From Gemmatimonadota bacterium (lineage in GTDB: Bacteria > Gemmatimonadota > Gemmatimonadetes > Longimicrobiales > Gaopeijiaceae), in NCBI GenBank assembly GCA_022560615.1, contig JADFSR010000003.1, positions 1-64,000 of the forward strand: 64,000 nucleotides of DNA, in the 5' to 3' direction. The notes below the pieces were generated by a model. The model saw nothing but the letters and a program-made list of their open reading frames with translations. It was not told the DNA's origin and did no database searches. Positions 17,784 through 28,566 of the stretch are shown here, one piece after another; position 1 is the stretch's first letter; every line of letters starts with the position of its first letter. A program made the translations under genes and the position numbers.

Positions 17784-20700
17784 TCAGCGGCCCAACTCTC
17801 TGAAGATGAACACGCCCCAGACCTTCGGCGATTCGACTCCCAAACGTCCGAAGCTGCCGCTGCCGCTCCGCAGGAACCGGTCCTCGATGAATCCCTCGAC
17901 CGTGTAGTCGTCGGAGAGCGACCATTCGATCCGCGCTCCGCCCAAGAAGCTGCCGCCCGCAGCCTGCCCGGACAGGGGCCGGAAGACGATCACCATGAAC
18001 GTGTTCGGTCCCACGTACTGGCCGATCTCCACCTGCGTATTCGCGAGCGAGTTGGTGAGGCCCGAGGTAAGCGCGAAGTCGCCGGCCTGCGTGATCGACA
18101 AGTAGTCGACGCCGATCCCTTGAGCGAGCGCAGCCCCGATCTGGGACGCGACCGTTCCAGACAAGTATGTCACGACGGAGCCGGCGGCGCCCTCGAGGAA
18201 CGCGGTTTGGCCCGTGGCGAGCTCCGCGCTGGAGCGCCCGAAGACCAGGTAGCTCACGAGGTCGGACTGTACCAGCCCGGCCTCCTCCGTCGAAAGCGTG
18301 ACCCGGGGAAGCGTGAGCGTGCCCCCGACGTTGGCATTGACCTCCAGAGGCTCACCCTCGATGCGCCGGATCCGGCTCACCGCCTGGATGTCGAGCGTCG
18401 GGTTCATGCCCGGCGTCCCCGGGAAGCCGACGGTACCACCGGCGACTTCGAAGCGACGCCCCAACACCGCATACGAGCCACGTAGCGCTTGTAGCTCCCC
18501 GATCATGACGAGGTCCCTGTCGCGCCGCGAGTACCGAACCTGGAGCTCCCCGCCGATCTCCACGTCCATCTCGGAGGACCGAAGCCAGGTGGCCCTGGGA
18601 ACGGCGAGGGTCACTTCGGCTCGCAAATACTCGAGGAAGGGAAGGTCGCGCAGCAACGGCTGGGTCAAGAAGGCCGTCGTGTCGGCACCGAACAGTCTCG
18701 GGTTCGAGAGATCCACGATCCCCGCGTTCCTCGCGAACTCGTCTACGAAGATCGCGGCCTCGTCCACAGTGAGGTCTCCTTGCACGAATGGGCGGCCGTA
18801 TCGGCCGCTCAGAGTGAGCGCTCCACTCACGCGACTCTCTATGTCCCGCCGCTGCACGCTTTGGAAGCCCTCGAACGTGAACTGGAGGTCGAGGCCCGGG
18901 TCTGAGATCGGATCCAAGATCAGTGTGCCGGTGACCTCGGCACGGCCGGTCGCGTTCAACGACAGGTCGACCTCGGCTGTTCGGTCCGGCTTGAGCGTCA
19001 ACGTACCGTTGACCTCGGAGTGGCGAACGCCGAGCACCTCGATCGACCAGCCCCCCGTGGAAAGCGTGATGACCCCATCCGGCTCCGGCGCCTCGGAGGT
19101 ACCACCTAGGCGTATTTCCCCGGACACGGTACCGACGACGTCCTCGAGCGTCCCGAAGTACGCGAGCGCTACCGCGGCATCGAGGGAGTCGGCCACCACT
19201 CGCAGCTCCATCGGCAGCGTGACCTGCCGGCGCTCGACCTCGGTCAGAGACAGATCGATCGGTACCGCGCCGACGGCGCTCAACACCCGTCGCTCACCCT
19301 CCCAGACCTCGACGCGAACATCCGCTTCCTTGCCCCGATACTCCAGCTCGCCCGCGACGCGCGTGAACAGGACGTCCGCCAGGCTAGGCTCCTCGAGCTC
19401 GAAGCGCCCCTCGATGACTGGATCGTCGGCGGGCCCGCTCACCGACAGCGTGAGATCGAGGTGCCCGCTTACGGCGACGTCGTCGAACTCCACTACACGG
19501 GCCACGCGCTCAATGTGAAGGCCTTCGATCACCAATTCGAAGTCAGACACATGCGAGCGCGAAAGCGTGCCGTCGGCGGTGATCCTCATGTGGTCGTGGT
19601 CGTCCCGGCGCAGTTCGAGGCCCTCGATGGAGACCGATCGCTCGTCCCAAACCACGCGACTCGGATACGCGAGGTAGTATTCGAGCGAGTCCAGCGTCGC
19701 CGTCGCCTCCTCCAACCGGACCGACCCCCCCAGCGAGTCGAAGTCGAACCGGCCCCTCGCCTCGAGTCGCTCGCCGGGGCCCCTCTCGACTTCGAGCGCA
19801 GCCCGTCCCTGCCGCCGAGTCATGTCGGCGTCCAGATGGGCCCGCTCGAACGAGCGGCCCTGATACTCCACGCCGAACGCGTCCAGCAACACGTCCCAGT
19901 CCCCCGAGAAGTCGGGGAGCTCGTTCGCGGTCAGGTGCACGCTCGCGCTGTCGACCCGGTTGTGACCGTACACGGCCCCTCGTACCTCCATGTCGAGTTC
20001 GACATCGAGCGCGTCGACGGATCCCACGAGGCGTATCGTACCGTCGACCGACCCGTACATGCGCACGTCCGCGGTGTCGGGGAGAGCCTCGACGTCGATA
20101 CCCTCGAACGTCAGGCGCGCCGACTCCAGAGCACTGAGGGTGTCCTTGGCGATTACGGTGTCGCCGAGCAAGAGCGGACGGAGGCCCCCGAGCGAGTCCG
20201 TCGAGAAAGTGAGCCGGACCTCGCCGTCGAGCGGTGCGGCCATGCCGAGTCGTCCCTCGCCCGAGACCACAACGCCGCCGAGCACCGCATCGAGACTGTC
20301 GAGGGTCAGGATCCCCGCCGAGGCTCTCAGATGAGCCGTCACGGTGTCGATGTGCAGGCCCCCGATCCGGGACCGCGTTACGAACAGTGTCGCAGCCGCA
20401 TCCATGGAATCGACGCGGATACCCCGGCCTTCCACCGAGAGCGTGCCGCTCCACACGGAGGGAGTCGGAAACCGGGCGCTGAACCGATCGAGGGGAACGG
20501 ATTCGGCGGAAGCGTCGAATCGGTAGAACGATCCGAGCCGTCGCATGTCCGCCACGCCGTCGAAGCTGACCCTTCCACCCGCGGCGTCGAAGTCGCCTGA
20601 TAGCTGAAGGTCGCGCAAGCGGCCCACGCCTCGCACGCGGCCGCTGACCTCACCGCCCAGCTCGAGATCCGGCAGCAACTGCCCCAAGATTCGTAGCGAG

Positions 20701-22295
20701 AGCGGTACGACGTCTGCTTGCACATCCGCGAGCCACTCGCCTGTTTCCGTTCGCCTCAACGCCCCGCTCACCCGCACGCGCGAAGTCAGCAACGCGTCTC
20801 CCTGATGCGACGCGTCGGCAACGAATTGCAGCCCGTCATCCGCCCAGCCCGAAATCTCGAACGCGAGCGAACCTGATCCACCCAGGGAGGCATCCGGGGC
20901 GACGACGTTCAGCAGCTGATAGTTCAGAGGGTCCAAGCGCGCTTCGAAGGTCGTCGCCCCGGGGTTCGTCCCTCCATGCAGCGTGCCGCTGAAGTTCACG
21001 GTCGTCGGAGAACCTCCGTACCCGGTCGGGACGAGCGTCATCCGACCACTCGTCACCAGATCGGTCAGCGTCCCGGAGAGGCGCACCTGCCCGCTGAGCC
21101 AGCCGTCGAGCGGAAGATCCCGCCCGATCCAAGGCTCGAGCCTATCGAGGGCGAGCGGGTTCACCGTCACATCGAGAGCGTCGAGGGAGATCTGTTCGCC
21201 GAGGACGACCCGGCCCCCCACCGTGACACTGCTCGCCTCCAACTCGATCCGGACCTCCTCCAGAACGATTTCCGTCGACCCGGAGACCGAGATGCGAGCA
21301 CCGCCGCGGAACGAACCGGACGGGATGCGGTCGTCGAGCCACTTCAGGTCCTCGAGGTCGCCGTCCCCTTCGGTGCTCAGCGAGGCCGTGAGCGACCAGG
21401 GACCATCCGGCTCGCTTGGACCCGCCGAGATCTCACCTCGCAGCACTGAGCCCGGCAGACGAATCCGACCCTGGGAGAGGGTGATTCCCGCTGAGCCGTA
21501 GACGATCTCTCCGGATGCCTCTTCGAGGCTGACGGGCTCCGCGACGACCGCGGCTTTCATGGACAGGGCCGTGAGCTGGGCCGCAAAGAGCCGGGCCGGG
21601 TTGGAGAGGTCGAGTACAGCGTTTTCGAGGTCGAGGTCGAGCTCCTCGAAGGCGAGCCGCCTCAGAAGTCCTTCCCCGTCCGGCGACGGGACGGTTGGAG
21701 ACGCGGTGTCGTTCCCAACGGGAGTCAGCAGTCGTACCGTCCCACCCCGCACCTCAAGGCGGTCCACTGCGAGGAAAGCGAGCGGTTGCTCAGCCTCCGC
21801 TCCCTCCGCCACGACCGGATCGACGCGGGTCTTGATCACGCGCTGGATGTTGAAGAACCGCTCCGAAGGATAGCGGGAGATCTCGAGATCGAGGCCCCAG
21901 ACGGTGACCGAGGCGATGCGTCGCACATCCGGGTTGAAAATCTCTAAGGGGGAGAATCGCAGCCGGACCGAGTCTGCGCGCAGGAAGGGTCGACCCTCCT
22001 CCGCGTCGAGCTTGAGACCTCTGAGCGTGGCGCCGGTCAACAAGTTCCCGCTTCGAATTCCGTCCACTACCAGGTCGCCCGCAAGCGAAGCGCGCGCGCG
22101 CTCCAGCATCAGGTCCAGCGCGATGCGTTGGCCGCGACCCGTTTTCACGAGCAGGACGGATACGCCGATCAGCCCCAGAACCAGCACCACCGCCAATGCG
22201 AACAGACGCCCGGGCCACCTCCTCCTGCTGGGGGCCGCGTCCGGAGCCGATTCGGCGGACTCGGGCTGCGTCGCTGACCGGGTCGACTCGCTCAT
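17784..22295 (-). CDS. tamB: Translocation and assembly module protein TamB
   Basis: 1503 residues. A single N-terminal membrane helix ([21 protein letters not shown], about residues 30-50) anchors a very long periplasmic beta-rich (AsmA/TamB-like) body. The C-terminal ~350 residues form the TamB domain ([22 protein letters not shown], then [24 protein letters not shown]). TamB works with an outer-membrane Omp85 protein in outer-membrane protein insertion and phospholipid transport between membranes. The start codon overlaps the stop of the tamA-like gene by one base (TGATG), so the pair is translationally coupled. It is somewhat longer than E. coli TamB (1259). Confidence 0.9.
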   Translation of the reverse strand: MSESTRSATQPESAESAPDAAPSRRRWPGRLFALAVVLVLGLIGVSVLLVKTGRGQRIALDLMLERARASLAGDLVVDGIRSGNLLTGATLRGLKLDAEEGRPFLRADSVRLRFSPLEIFNPDVRRIASVTVWGLDLEISRYPSERFFNIQRVIKTRVDPVVAEGAEAEQPLAFLAVDRLEVRGGTVRLLTPVGNDTASPTVPSPDGEGLLRRLAFEELDLDLENAVLDLSNPARLFAAQLTALSMKAAVVAEPVSLEEASGEIVYGSAGITLSQGRIRLPGSVLRGEISAGPSEPDGPWSLTASLSTEGDGDLEDLKWLDDRIPSGSFRGGARISVSGSTEIVLEEVRIELEASSVTVGGRVVLGEQISLDALDVTVNPLALDRLEPWIGRDLPLDGWLSGQVRLSGTLTDLVTSGRMTLVPTGYGGSPTTVNFSGTLHGGTNPGATTFEARLDPLNYQLLNVVAPDASLGGSGSLAFEISGWADDGLQFVADASHQGDALLTSRVRVSGALRRTETGEWLADVQADVVPLSLRILGQLLPDLELGGEVSGRVRGVGRLRDLQLSGDFDAAGGRVSFDGVADMRRLGSFYRFDASAESVPLDRFSARFPTPSVWSGTLSVEGRGIRVDSMDAAATLFVTRSRIGGLHIDTVTAHLRASAGILTLDSLDAVLGGVVVSGEGRLGMAAPLDGEVRLTFSTDSLGGLRPLLLGDTVIAKDTLSALESARLTFEGIDVEALPDTADVRMYGSVDGTIRLVGSVDALDVELDMEVRGAVYGHNRVDSASVHLTANELPDFSGDWDVLLDAFGVEYQGRSFERAHLDADMTRRQGRAALEVERGPGERLEARGRFDFDSLGGSVRLEEATATLDSLEYYLAYPSRVVWDERSVSIEGLELRRDDHDHMRITADGTLSRSHVSDFELVIEGLHIERVARVVEFDDVAVSGHLDLTLSVSGPADDPVIEGRFELEEPSLADVLFTRVAGELEYRGKEADVRVEVWEGERRVLSAVGAVPIDLSLTEVERRQVTLPMELRVVADSLDAAVALAYFGTLEDVVGTVSGEIRLGGTSEAPEPDGVITLSTGGWSIEVLGVRHSEVNGTLTLKPDRTAEVDLSLNATGRAEVTGTLILDPISDPGLDLQFTFEGFQSVQRRDIESRVSGALTLSGRYGRPFVQGDLTVDEAAIFVDEFARNAGIVDLSNPRLFGADTTAFLTQPLLRDLPFLEYLRAEVTLAVPRATWLRSSEMDVEIGGELQVRYSRRDRDLVMIGELQALRGSYAVLGRRFEVAGGTVGFPGTPGMNPTLDIQAVSRIRRIEGEPLEVNANVGGTLTLPRVTLSTEEAGLVQSDLVSYLVFGRSSAELATGQTAFLEGAAGSVVTYLSGTVASQIGAALAQGIGVDYLSITQAGDFALTSGLTNSLANTQVEIGQYVGPNTFMVIVFRPLSGQAAGGSFLGGARIEWSLSDDYTVEGFIEDRFLRSGSGSFGRLGVESPKVWGVFIFRELGR

Positions 22296-24568
22296 CAGAA
22301 CGCCTGGCCGATCGAGATGTGGAGTTGTAAGCGTCGCAACGACAGCGAGGACGACTCCCCGAACAAGACCCTCGGGCCGAGCACCGCGAGTTCGTTCGAT
22401 TGGACGAACGGGATACTCTCCCCATCCACGAAGATCCGGTCGTCTGGCTCATCCTCACCGTCTGCAAACGGCCGCAACTGCGACGTCACGACGGAGAGGG
22501 CCTCCCCGCCCCTGAAGCGGTAGGCGACGTCGACTCGGATCGGGCCAATCGGGCTCAGGAAGCGAATGCCGGTGCCGGGGGTGACCTCGAGGTCGCCGAG
22601 GTCGACCGACTCGGTCGCACCCCAAAGCTGTCCGGCGTCGACAAAGGCGACGCCTTGCAGGCGGGAGCCAACCCTGAACCGGAGCTCGAGGTTGGCCTCG
22701 AGCACTCTGGTACCGCCGGTCGGGCGGGGCATGAAGCCCCCCTCTTCCAGCCCAGTCGCGTCGCAACTGAGATCGATCACCTGAGCGGTCGTGCATGCGC
22801 TTCCCGTGCTCCTCTCATCCAGGAGTTGGGCCGGATCGACCGTCAGAACTCTCGGCCCCAGGCGGCTCTGCGCAAAACCGCGTACCGAGTTCGCACCGCC
22901 CGCGTAAAACCGCTTTTGGGGGTGCACGACGTCGACGCCCACCCCCGCGCCAACGAGCTCGCTGAACGGCCCAGCTCCGACCCACCCACCCCGCACCCGG
23001 GCCGCCAGCACCCCCGACCCCTGGCTGGCGTACCAGGTTCCCTCGGCGACCACGCGATCGTAGCGGAAGTTGGAGCCCGTCCAAAACGCCGCATGCTCGA
23101 GGTCGACAACGAGGTTATAGCCGCGAGTAGGATTGAGTGGGTTGTTCGCGAGAACGCGAGTGAAGTTGATGCCTAGCGGAGCGAGCCAATTGGAACTCTC
23201 CAGGATCTCGATATCGTCCGGTGTACACACTAGGAGTCCCGTACAGAACAGGACGCCCGCCGCATCGAGACGCGACAACTCAGGTCGGTACGAGAGCGTC
23301 AGCGGGGTCAGCGGCCCGATTGCACGGGTCAGCGCGAGGTCGAGACCGACCGCACTCCGGACGAAGACATCAGGGAGGCTCTGCCGCTCACTGAACACCG
23401 AAGCCACGAACGAATTGCGCGTGGAGAAGATCCACGGCTGAGCGAAATCGAGGGCGGCGAGCCAGTTCAACTTCGCGAACGATCCGCTGCCACTCGCCGG
23501 ACAGAGGATGTCGTGGAAGTCCGCGGCGAGAAGGTTCGCGACCCGACCGCGGAGCTGCAGAATACGGCCGCCGCCCATGAAGTTGCGGGCCGTCCCGCGG
23601 GACACGACGTCGAAACACTCCGCCGTGCTCCAACCGGCTCCGTAGCGGAGCCGGTATTGATCCCCTTCCTGTACGCGCAGCGTCACTGGGATCACTGAAT
23701 CGGGAGCGGTCGAGAGGTCCCGGCGGCGGAGCTCCCATTCAGCGATCGGGATGCCGAACGGTTCCACCCGAGCACTGCTCACGATGTCGAGACCGAACAA
23801 GCGGGTCTGCGACTCCAAGAGTTGGTCCCTTCGGAAGAGGCGACCGGTCCGGATCTGTGCGGTCCGCAGTATCGTCGACTCGCTGAGGTTCTCATTGCCC
23901 GCGATCGTGATCACGCCGTACTCGGAGAGCGGCCCGGGGTCGACATCGAACGTCACCGCCGAGCTGTACGGAGCGTCCGCAGGCCGCATGGAGGTTATCA
24001 ACACCTCTGCGTAAGCGTATCCGCGATTCTGAAGTCGCCGCTCGAGAGCATCGCGTGTGGCATCGAGCGCGTAGCCGCTCATTCGGTCACCAAGCTCGAG
24101 CGGCAGATCCTCCAACAAACCTTCGTCGTCTAGTCCTTCGACGCCCAGCACTTCGATACTGTCGACCACGATCGGTAGGCCCTCGACAACCGTGAACGAC
24201 ACATGTGCCCGTCCGTCCAGCGTGTCGACGACCGGCGGCCCGATGTTCGCCTCTGGAAACCCACGAACCCGATACCAGGCGACCAGACGGATGCTGTCAA
24301 TCGGGATCTGAGAGTCGTTCAGGTAGAAGCGCTGCACCGCGAAGTCTGCGCCGAAGAGGCAAAAAGGGCTGAGTACCGCCGATCGGCATTCGCTCTCTCG
24401 GGTCACGATCGCGCGGGCCAGGGAGTCGTCCGGGAACAACTCGTTCCCGTGGAAGCGGACCGAGGCGACGTCGGTGCGCCCGACCTGAGCTGAGGCCGGA
24501 GGCGGCACGAGAGAAGTCGCACCGATCAGAGCCCAGGCGAAAATCCGTCCGAGGGGGCACCGGCGCAC
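22295..24568 (-). CDS. Omp85-family outer-membrane protein, TamA-like (BamA superfamily)
   Basis: 757 residues with a signal peptide (SLVPPPASAQ). Three POTRA-like domains lie between about residues 30 and 270 (TDVASVRFHGNEL, IVVDSIEVLGVEGLDDEG, GVITIAGNENLSESTIL). A 16-strand Omp85 barrel follows, with the GANSVRGFAQSRLGPR lid-lock motif near residue 570 and VDVAYRFRGGE near 710. Three POTRAs and the adjacent tamB favour TamA over BamA, which normally has five. It starts with GTG 2 nt after a 60-codon gene. It is likely co-transcribed with tamB. Confidence 0.85.
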   Translation of the reverse strand: MRRCPLGRIFAWALIGATSLVPPPASAQVGRTDVASVRFHGNELFPDDSLARAIVTRESECRSAVLSPFCLFGADFAVQRFYLNDSQIPIDSIRLVAWYRVRGFPEANIGPPVVDTLDGRAHVSFTVVEGLPIVVDSIEVLGVEGLDDEGLLEDLPLELGDRMSGYALDATRDALERRLQNRGYAYAEVLITSMRPADAPYSSAVTFDVDPGPLSEYGVITIAGNENLSESTILRTAQIRTGRLFRRDQLLESQTRLFGLDIVSSARVEPFGIPIAEWELRRRDLSTAPDSVIPVTLRVQEGDQYRLRYGAGWSTAECFDVVSRGTARNFMGGGRILQLRGRVANLLAADFHDILCPASGSGSFAKLNWLAALDFAQPWIFSTRNSFVASVFSERQSLPDVFVRSAVGLDLALTRAIGPLTPLTLSYRPELSRLDAAGVLFCTGLLVCTPDDIEILESSNWLAPLGINFTRVLANNPLNPTRGYNLVVDLEHAAFWTGSNFRYDRVVAEGTWYASQGSGVLAARVRGGWVGAGPFSELVGAGVGVDVVHPQKRFYAGGANSVRGFAQSRLGPRVLTVDPAQLLDERSTGSACTTAQVIDLSCDATGLEEGGFMPRPTGGTRVLEANLELRFRVGSRLQGVAFVDAGQLWGATESVDLGDLEVTPGTGIRFLSPIGPIRVDVAYRFRGGEALSVVTSQLRPFADGEDEPDDRIFVDGESIPFVQSNELAVLGPRVLFGESSSLSLRRLQLHISIGQAF

Positions 24569-24570
24569 GC

Positions 24571-24753
24571 CTACGCGTCCCCTCGCTGTGGCTCGCCCGA
24601 CCGCCCGTCGACCTCCATGCCCAGCAGCTCTCGCGCGAGCAGAAGCCGCGTGAAGTAGAACGTGACGATACCGACGCTCACCGCTACCGCGGAGGAGATG
24701 ACAATGGCGCGCAAGTCTTCACCACGATCGGGGCGATTCCGGAGATAGCGCAC
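24571..24753 (-). CDS. Small single-pass membrane protein, unknown
   Basis: 60 residues from a GTG at 24753. It has a basic/acidic N-terminus, one transmembrane helix (IVISSAVAVSVGIVTFYFT, about residues 18-38) and a short polar tail. It starts 2 nt after the metallophosphoesterase stop and ends 2 nt before the tamA-like gene, so it belongs to the same transcript. I do not recognise a family. The strict packing argues that it is real. A role linked to the Tam machinery is a guess from position only. Confidence 0.6.
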   Translation of the reverse strand: MRYLRNRPDRGEDLRAIVISSAVAVSVGIVTFYFTRLLLARELLGMEVDGRSGEPQRGDA

Positions 24754-24755
24754 TT

Positions 24756-25616
24756 CTACGTCCCGCCCCCGCCGACGCGAGCCGCCGGCTCGGGCATGCC
24801 GGGGCGCGCTACGGTAATCATCTCGCTTGGCTCGAAAGCTGTTCCCCGCGCTTCGAAGAAGTGCGGCGTCACGGTGATCCGGTCGTCGAGCACTTCCACC
24901 ACGTTGGTGCTATTCCGCCGCGTCTCCTCGCCCCTGCCCCGGCAGGACGTCGTGGTACCCGCCGTGATCAACGGCACACCGGAACCCTCTCCTGGGATCA
25001 GGTCTCGCGACGATGCGACGTGCGTCATGTGCAGATGGCCGCCTAGCACGAGGTCCACGTTCATCGCCTCGATCTGCTTCAAGATGCGCTTGGCACCCGG
25101 TATCGGTGCCCCGCCTTCCTCCCCCGGGGGGCTTATCAGATGGTGGTGGATGACCAACACGCGCACGCCGGCGGCGGCAGCGCTCTCAAAGTTCTTGCAA
25201 GCAAACGAGAGTTGCCTAGCTGAGATGCGGCCGTTCACGATCGCCCGAAGAGGAGACGCCGAGTTCAGTGCAATGATGATCGCACCTGCAACACGCGCAA
25301 CCGAGTCGCGATCGCGCGGGATCTCACGGCTCCAATGCCAATACGGCAAGAGTATCCGCTCCCAGACGCGGTACAACGGCACGTCGTGGTTGCCGAGCGT
25401 CACCACGAGTGGGACGGTGGGCAACCGCTGCAGGAATTCCCAGGCCGCGCGAAACTCACGTTGCTTGGCGCGTTGAGTCAGGTCCCCGGACACGACGATG
25501 AGGTGCGGCTCCACTTCGAAGGCGAGCCGCCGAAACGCCTCTGCCGCCCTGGGCTGGAACGGTTTCCCGACCTGCAAGTCCGAAGCGTGCAGAATCTTCA
25601 GTGTACTCGTCCTCAT
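24756..25616 (-). CDS. Calcineurin-like metallophosphoesterase (CpdA-type)
   Basis: 286 residues with all five metallophosphoesterase motifs: HASDLQVG near residue 10, VVSGDLTQRA near 43, LGNHDVP near 75, VIHHHL near 155 and GGHLHMTH near 195. The arrangement matches the cyclic-nucleotide phosphodiesterase/CpdA and YfcE-like group, which hydrolyse phosphodiesters with a dinuclear metal centre in the cytoplasm. The true substrate (cAMP, lipid precursor or other) is not evident. The start overlaps the lgt stop by ATGA, and it is followed by the tamA/tamB unit. A lipid-phosphate role in envelope assembly is possible from context. Confidence 0.85.
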   Translation of the reverse strand: MRTSTLKILHASDLQVGKPFQPRAAEAFRRLAFEVEPHLIVVSGDLTQRAKQREFRAAWEFLQRLPTVPLVVTLGNHDVPLYRVWERILLPYWHWSREIPRDRDSVARVAGAIIIALNSASPLRAIVNGRISARQLSFACKNFESAAAAGVRVLVIHHHLISPPGEEGGAPIPGAKRILKQIEAMNVDLVLGGHLHMTHVASSRDLIPGEGSGVPLITAGTTTSCRGRGEETRRNSTNVVEVLDDRITVTPHFFEARGTAFEPSEMITVARPGMPEPAARVGGGGT

Positions 25617-26461
25617 GACGCGGGAGCAGCCACGTGCTCACGGCGCACGCGAGTCATGCCTATGATTCCGACGGCCACAATCGCCAGGCTGATGAGTTGT
25701 GCGAGTGTGAGTACTCCGAAGAAGCGGTCGTCCTTGGCCCGCAAGAACTCGACCAGGAAGCGTTCGACTCCCGCGAGCGCCAACCAGAGCATGAAGAGCC
25801 ATCCGGCGGGACGACCGTCGCCGCGCATCTTCCAGAGGAAGAAGAAGATCAGCGTGCTGAGGCCGACCTCGTACAGTTGCGTCGGGTGCACCGGCACGAT
25901 CTGTCCGTACTTTTCGACCAACGCGGGGTCCACGGCGATGCCGAGGCGCTCGATGTTGTCCACGCTGGTCGGCGGAGCTCCCCGCGGGAACGCGATGCCG
26001 AGCCAGGAGTCGGTGGGACGGCCCCAGTCGTCTCCGACGAGGAAGCAGCCCACGCGGCCGACCGCATAGGCGAGCGCCAGCGCGGGCGCGATCACGTCCG
26101 CCATCTTCGGCAAGGGCAGTTTCTGGCGCTTGATTTCCCAAACGCCAAGAGCGGTCGCGAGCAGAAAGCCTCCGTACCAGACCAGGCCACCGCGCGACAG
26201 GAGCAACCCGGCCGGGTCGCTGGCAAGCCTCTCATAGTTGAGAAGCACGTAGTAGAGCTTGGCGCCCACGATGCCGCCGATGACGCCCATGAACACCAGG
26301 TCCCACGCCTTGTCCGGATCCTCACCCATTTCGCGCATGCCGGCGCGGATGACGTAGCCACCCGTGAGAAAGGCGAAAAGCATGAAGACCCCGAACGAGG
26401 TGATCGCCTCACCGCCAAGCAGCGGGAACCAGTCTGGAAGATCGAAAATGACGGGATACAT
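25613..26461 (-). CDS. lgt: Prolipoprotein diacylglyceryl transferase
   Basis: 282 residues. Integral membrane enzyme that moves diacylglycerol from phosphatidylglycerol to the lipobox cysteine of prolipoproteins, the first step of lipoprotein maturation. It shows the Lgt signature with GRVGCFLVGDDWG near residue 145, PVHPTQLYEVG near 195 and about seven hydrophobic helices. The many lipobox proteins in this window are its substrates. It overlaps the downstream phosphoesterase by ATGA and lies 57 nt downstream of tsaD. Confidence 0.93.
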   Translation of the reverse strand: MYPVIFDLPDWFPLLGGEAITSFGVFMLFAFLTGGYVIRAGMREMGEDPDKAWDLVFMGVIGGIVGAKLYYVLLNYERLASDPAGLLLSRGGLVWYGGFLLATALGVWEIKRQKLPLPKMADVIAPALALAYAVGRVGCFLVGDDWGRPTDSWLGIAFPRGAPPTSVDNIERLGIAVDPALVEKYGQIVPVHPTQLYEVGLSTLIFFFLWKMRGDGRPAGWLFMLWLALAGVERFLVEFLRAKDDRFFGVLTLAQLISLAIVAVGIIGMTRVRREHVAAPAS

Positions 26462-26518
26462 GTGCCTAACTTGGTGGGACGGAGTCTCGACCGGAACAGG
26501 CTAGCCGCCAGGAGCGAC

Positions 26519-27580
26519 TCACGCGACACCCCGCGCAAGGCCGGGGAAAACGAAGCGGGCCGAAGCCGACAGGTCGGGGGGCGCCGCACCACCCTCGTCA
26601 AAGCGAAAGCGGGCGGCGCGGGCTACCATGGCGCCGTTGTCCGCCGAGAGTCTCGGAGACGCGAAGAAGAGCCGTCCCACCCCCTCGAGCCTCAGTTCGA
26701 GTTCGTCGCGCAGCCGCTGATTGGCGCTCACACCTCCGCCGATCAGCACGCGACGGCAACCGGTCTCAGCCACCGCGCGCAAAGTCTTCGTGGCGAGCAC
26801 ATCGACCGCAGCCTCTTGGAAAGCCGCTGCGACGTGCCGTCTTTCAGGCTCGAGAACCCCATCAGCGTTCAGACCACGGACGAGCTCGACCGTCGCAGTT
26901 TTCAGACCACTGAACGAGAAATCGTAGTAACCGGGATCCTCAGGTCGCTGGTTCCGGCGCAGCATGGGCCGCGGCAGTTGGTGCCGCGTGGGCTCACCTG
27001 CCTCAGCCAAGCGCTGGATCTCCGGGCCGCCGGGATAGGGGAGGTCGAGCAGCTTCGCGACCTTGTCGAACGCCTCGCCAGCGGCGTCGTCGCGGGTCTC
27101 GCCCAGCAGAACGTACTCCCCCCAGGCCAGGACATGGAGCAGCATCGTATGTGCACCGGAGACCAGAAGCGCGATGAAGGGAGGCTCCGCGTGCGGGTCC
27201 TCGAGTGAGGGAGCGAACAGGTGCGCCTCCATGTGGTGGACTGCGACGAACGGGCGACCCAGCGCGAACGCAACGGCCTTCGCCCAACAGACCCCGACGA
27301 GCAGCGCGCCGATCAATCCCGGGCCAGCCGTCGCCCCGATGAGGTCGATACGGTCTAGGGTCAGCCCCGCCCGCGAGAGCGTCTCGTCCACGACGGAGTC
27401 GATCTTCTGCAGGTGGGCTCTGGCCGCGAGCTCCGGGACGACACCGCCATAGATTTCGTGATCATCCTGCGACAGAATGACGTGGCCGAGGATGCGGTTG
27501 TCGCCATCGAGCACCGCGGCGGCGGTCTCATCGCACGACGTCTCGAGCCCGAGCACATAAGGCGCTCGCGGCTCGCTCAC
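26519..27580 (-). CDS. tsaD: tRNA threonylcarbamoyl transferase subunit TsaD
   Basis: 353 residues. ASKHA-fold enzyme that transfers threonylcarbamoyl to A37 of ANN-decoding tRNAs, acting with TsaB/TsaE. The N-terminal LGLETSCDETAAAV, metal-binding HHMEAH, and GGVSANQRLRDEL motifs are all present, and YYDFSFSGLKTA is intact. It starts with a GTG overlapping the YbbR stop (GTGA). The other partners are not in the window. Length is normal (about 340). Confidence 0.95.
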   Translation of the reverse strand: MSEPRAPYVLGLETSCDETAAAVLDGDNRILGHVILSQDDHEIYGGVVPELAARAHLQKIDSVVDETLSRAGLTLDRIDLIGATAGPGLIGALLVGVCWAKAVAFALGRPFVAVHHMEAHLFAPSLEDPHAEPPFIALLVSGAHTMLLHVLAWGEYVLLGETRDDAAGEAFDKVAKLLDLPYPGGPEIQRLAEAGEPTRHQLPRPMLRRNQRPEDPGYYDFSFSGLKTATVELVRGLNADGVLEPERRHVAAAFQEAAVDVLATKTLRAVAETGCRRVLIGGGVSANQRLRDELELRLEGVGRLFFASPRLSADNGAMVARAARFRFDEGGAAPPDLSASARFVFPGLARGVA

Positions 27581-28557
27581 GTTCCGCCTCTCCGGCCACC
27601 CACGTCCTGGTCCGCCACTCTACGCACGGTGACGATGTCGGGCTCCGGCACGGCGGTGACGAGTTCCGGCACGCCTTCGAGGCGGACTCGCACCTGCCTC
27701 TCTTCGCCCTCCGCCATGCCCCGCAGTTGGTCGGGCCGCACCCAGATCCGAACAAGGTCGGGGTTCAGACCGGTGACCAGCGTTCGCGCTCCGGTGAGCT
27801 GGACCGCGATGGCCACCGGATCGACGACCACCTCGTTCCCGACACCTCCGACGTCCACGCGGACGGGCAGCCCCGAGAGAGTCCGCACGACCTGGTCTTC
27901 GACGCGAACGGCGAGCGTGGACGCCGCGGAGACCACGATCGCGCCAGCCAGTCCGGTGGTATCGATCTGCACGTTGAAGATCCCGGACCGCTCCACCGAC
28001 TGCAGGTCGAACGGCACGAGCGGTACCGAGTCCAGCCCAACCAGTCGGCTGGCCGGGCCTCGGATGCGTATGGAGCTCGGGCTCAACGTGAGCGGGGACG
28101 CCAGCGCGAGGTGACTCGGCACTTCGCCTCGCACGCGCAGGGCCAGGGGAAGCGTCACCGTGATGGCCGGCTCGAGCGTCACCCTGATGTTGGCAGGCGA
28201 GACCGACACGACCGTGAGCCCGGTTCCATCCCCGAGCCCGACCCATTCGCGGCGCAGCGAAATGAGCGTGTCGGAAGAGCCCACCGACTCGAGGGGGACG
28301 CGTAGGGTGGTACCGACTCGAGCGAGTCGGAAGATCTCACGAGCTGGGCCCCCGAGTCGCAGTTCCGCCACCGCGGGGGTCGGGGGACCGGCCAGGATCC
28401 ACGCGGTATCTGCGACCTCGACCAGAATCGGAATCGACGAGAACGTCTCACTGTTGCGGGGCTCGGTCTGCACCAGCCACCAGAGAAAGATCGCGAGCCC
28501 CAGAGCGGACAGCTTCAAGCGCCAGTTGTGGAGCGGGGCACTGGCTGCGCCAGGCAT
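27577..28557 (-). CDS. YbbR-like domain protein (CdaR-like)
   Basis: 326 residues with one N-terminal membrane helix (LKLSALGLAIFLWWLVQ, about residues 14-32), then four tandem YbbR-type beta repeats outside the membrane (each with a P-V-x-V-x-V strand and a P/G turn, e.g. SSIRIRGPASRLVGLDSV). In Firmicutes YbbR/CdaR regulates the c-di-AMP synthase CdaA. No diadenylate cyclase gene is visible here, so that link is only family knowledge. The stop overlaps the tsaD start. Confidence 0.8.
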   Translation of the reverse strand: MPGAASAPLHNWRLKLSALGLAIFLWWLVQTEPRNSETFSSIPILVEVADTAWILAGPPTPAVAELRLGGPAREIFRLARVGTTLRVPLESVGSSDTLISLRREWVGLGDGTGLTVVSVSPANIRVTLEPAITVTLPLALRVRGEVPSHLALASPLTLSPSSIRIRGPASRLVGLDSVPLVPFDLQSVERSGIFNVQIDTTGLAGAIVVSAASTLAVRVEDQVVRTLSGLPVRVDVGGVGNEVVVDPVAIAVQLTGARTLVTGLNPDLVRIWVRPDQLRGMAEGEERQVRVRLEGVPELVTAVPEPDIVTVRRVADQDVGGRRGGT

Positions 28558-28566
28558 CGGTGACGG

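Noticed and set aside
19461-20600. Plus-strand frame of 379 codons inside tamB
   Set aside because: It is antisense to tamB, without any domain or signal, and typical of shadow frames.
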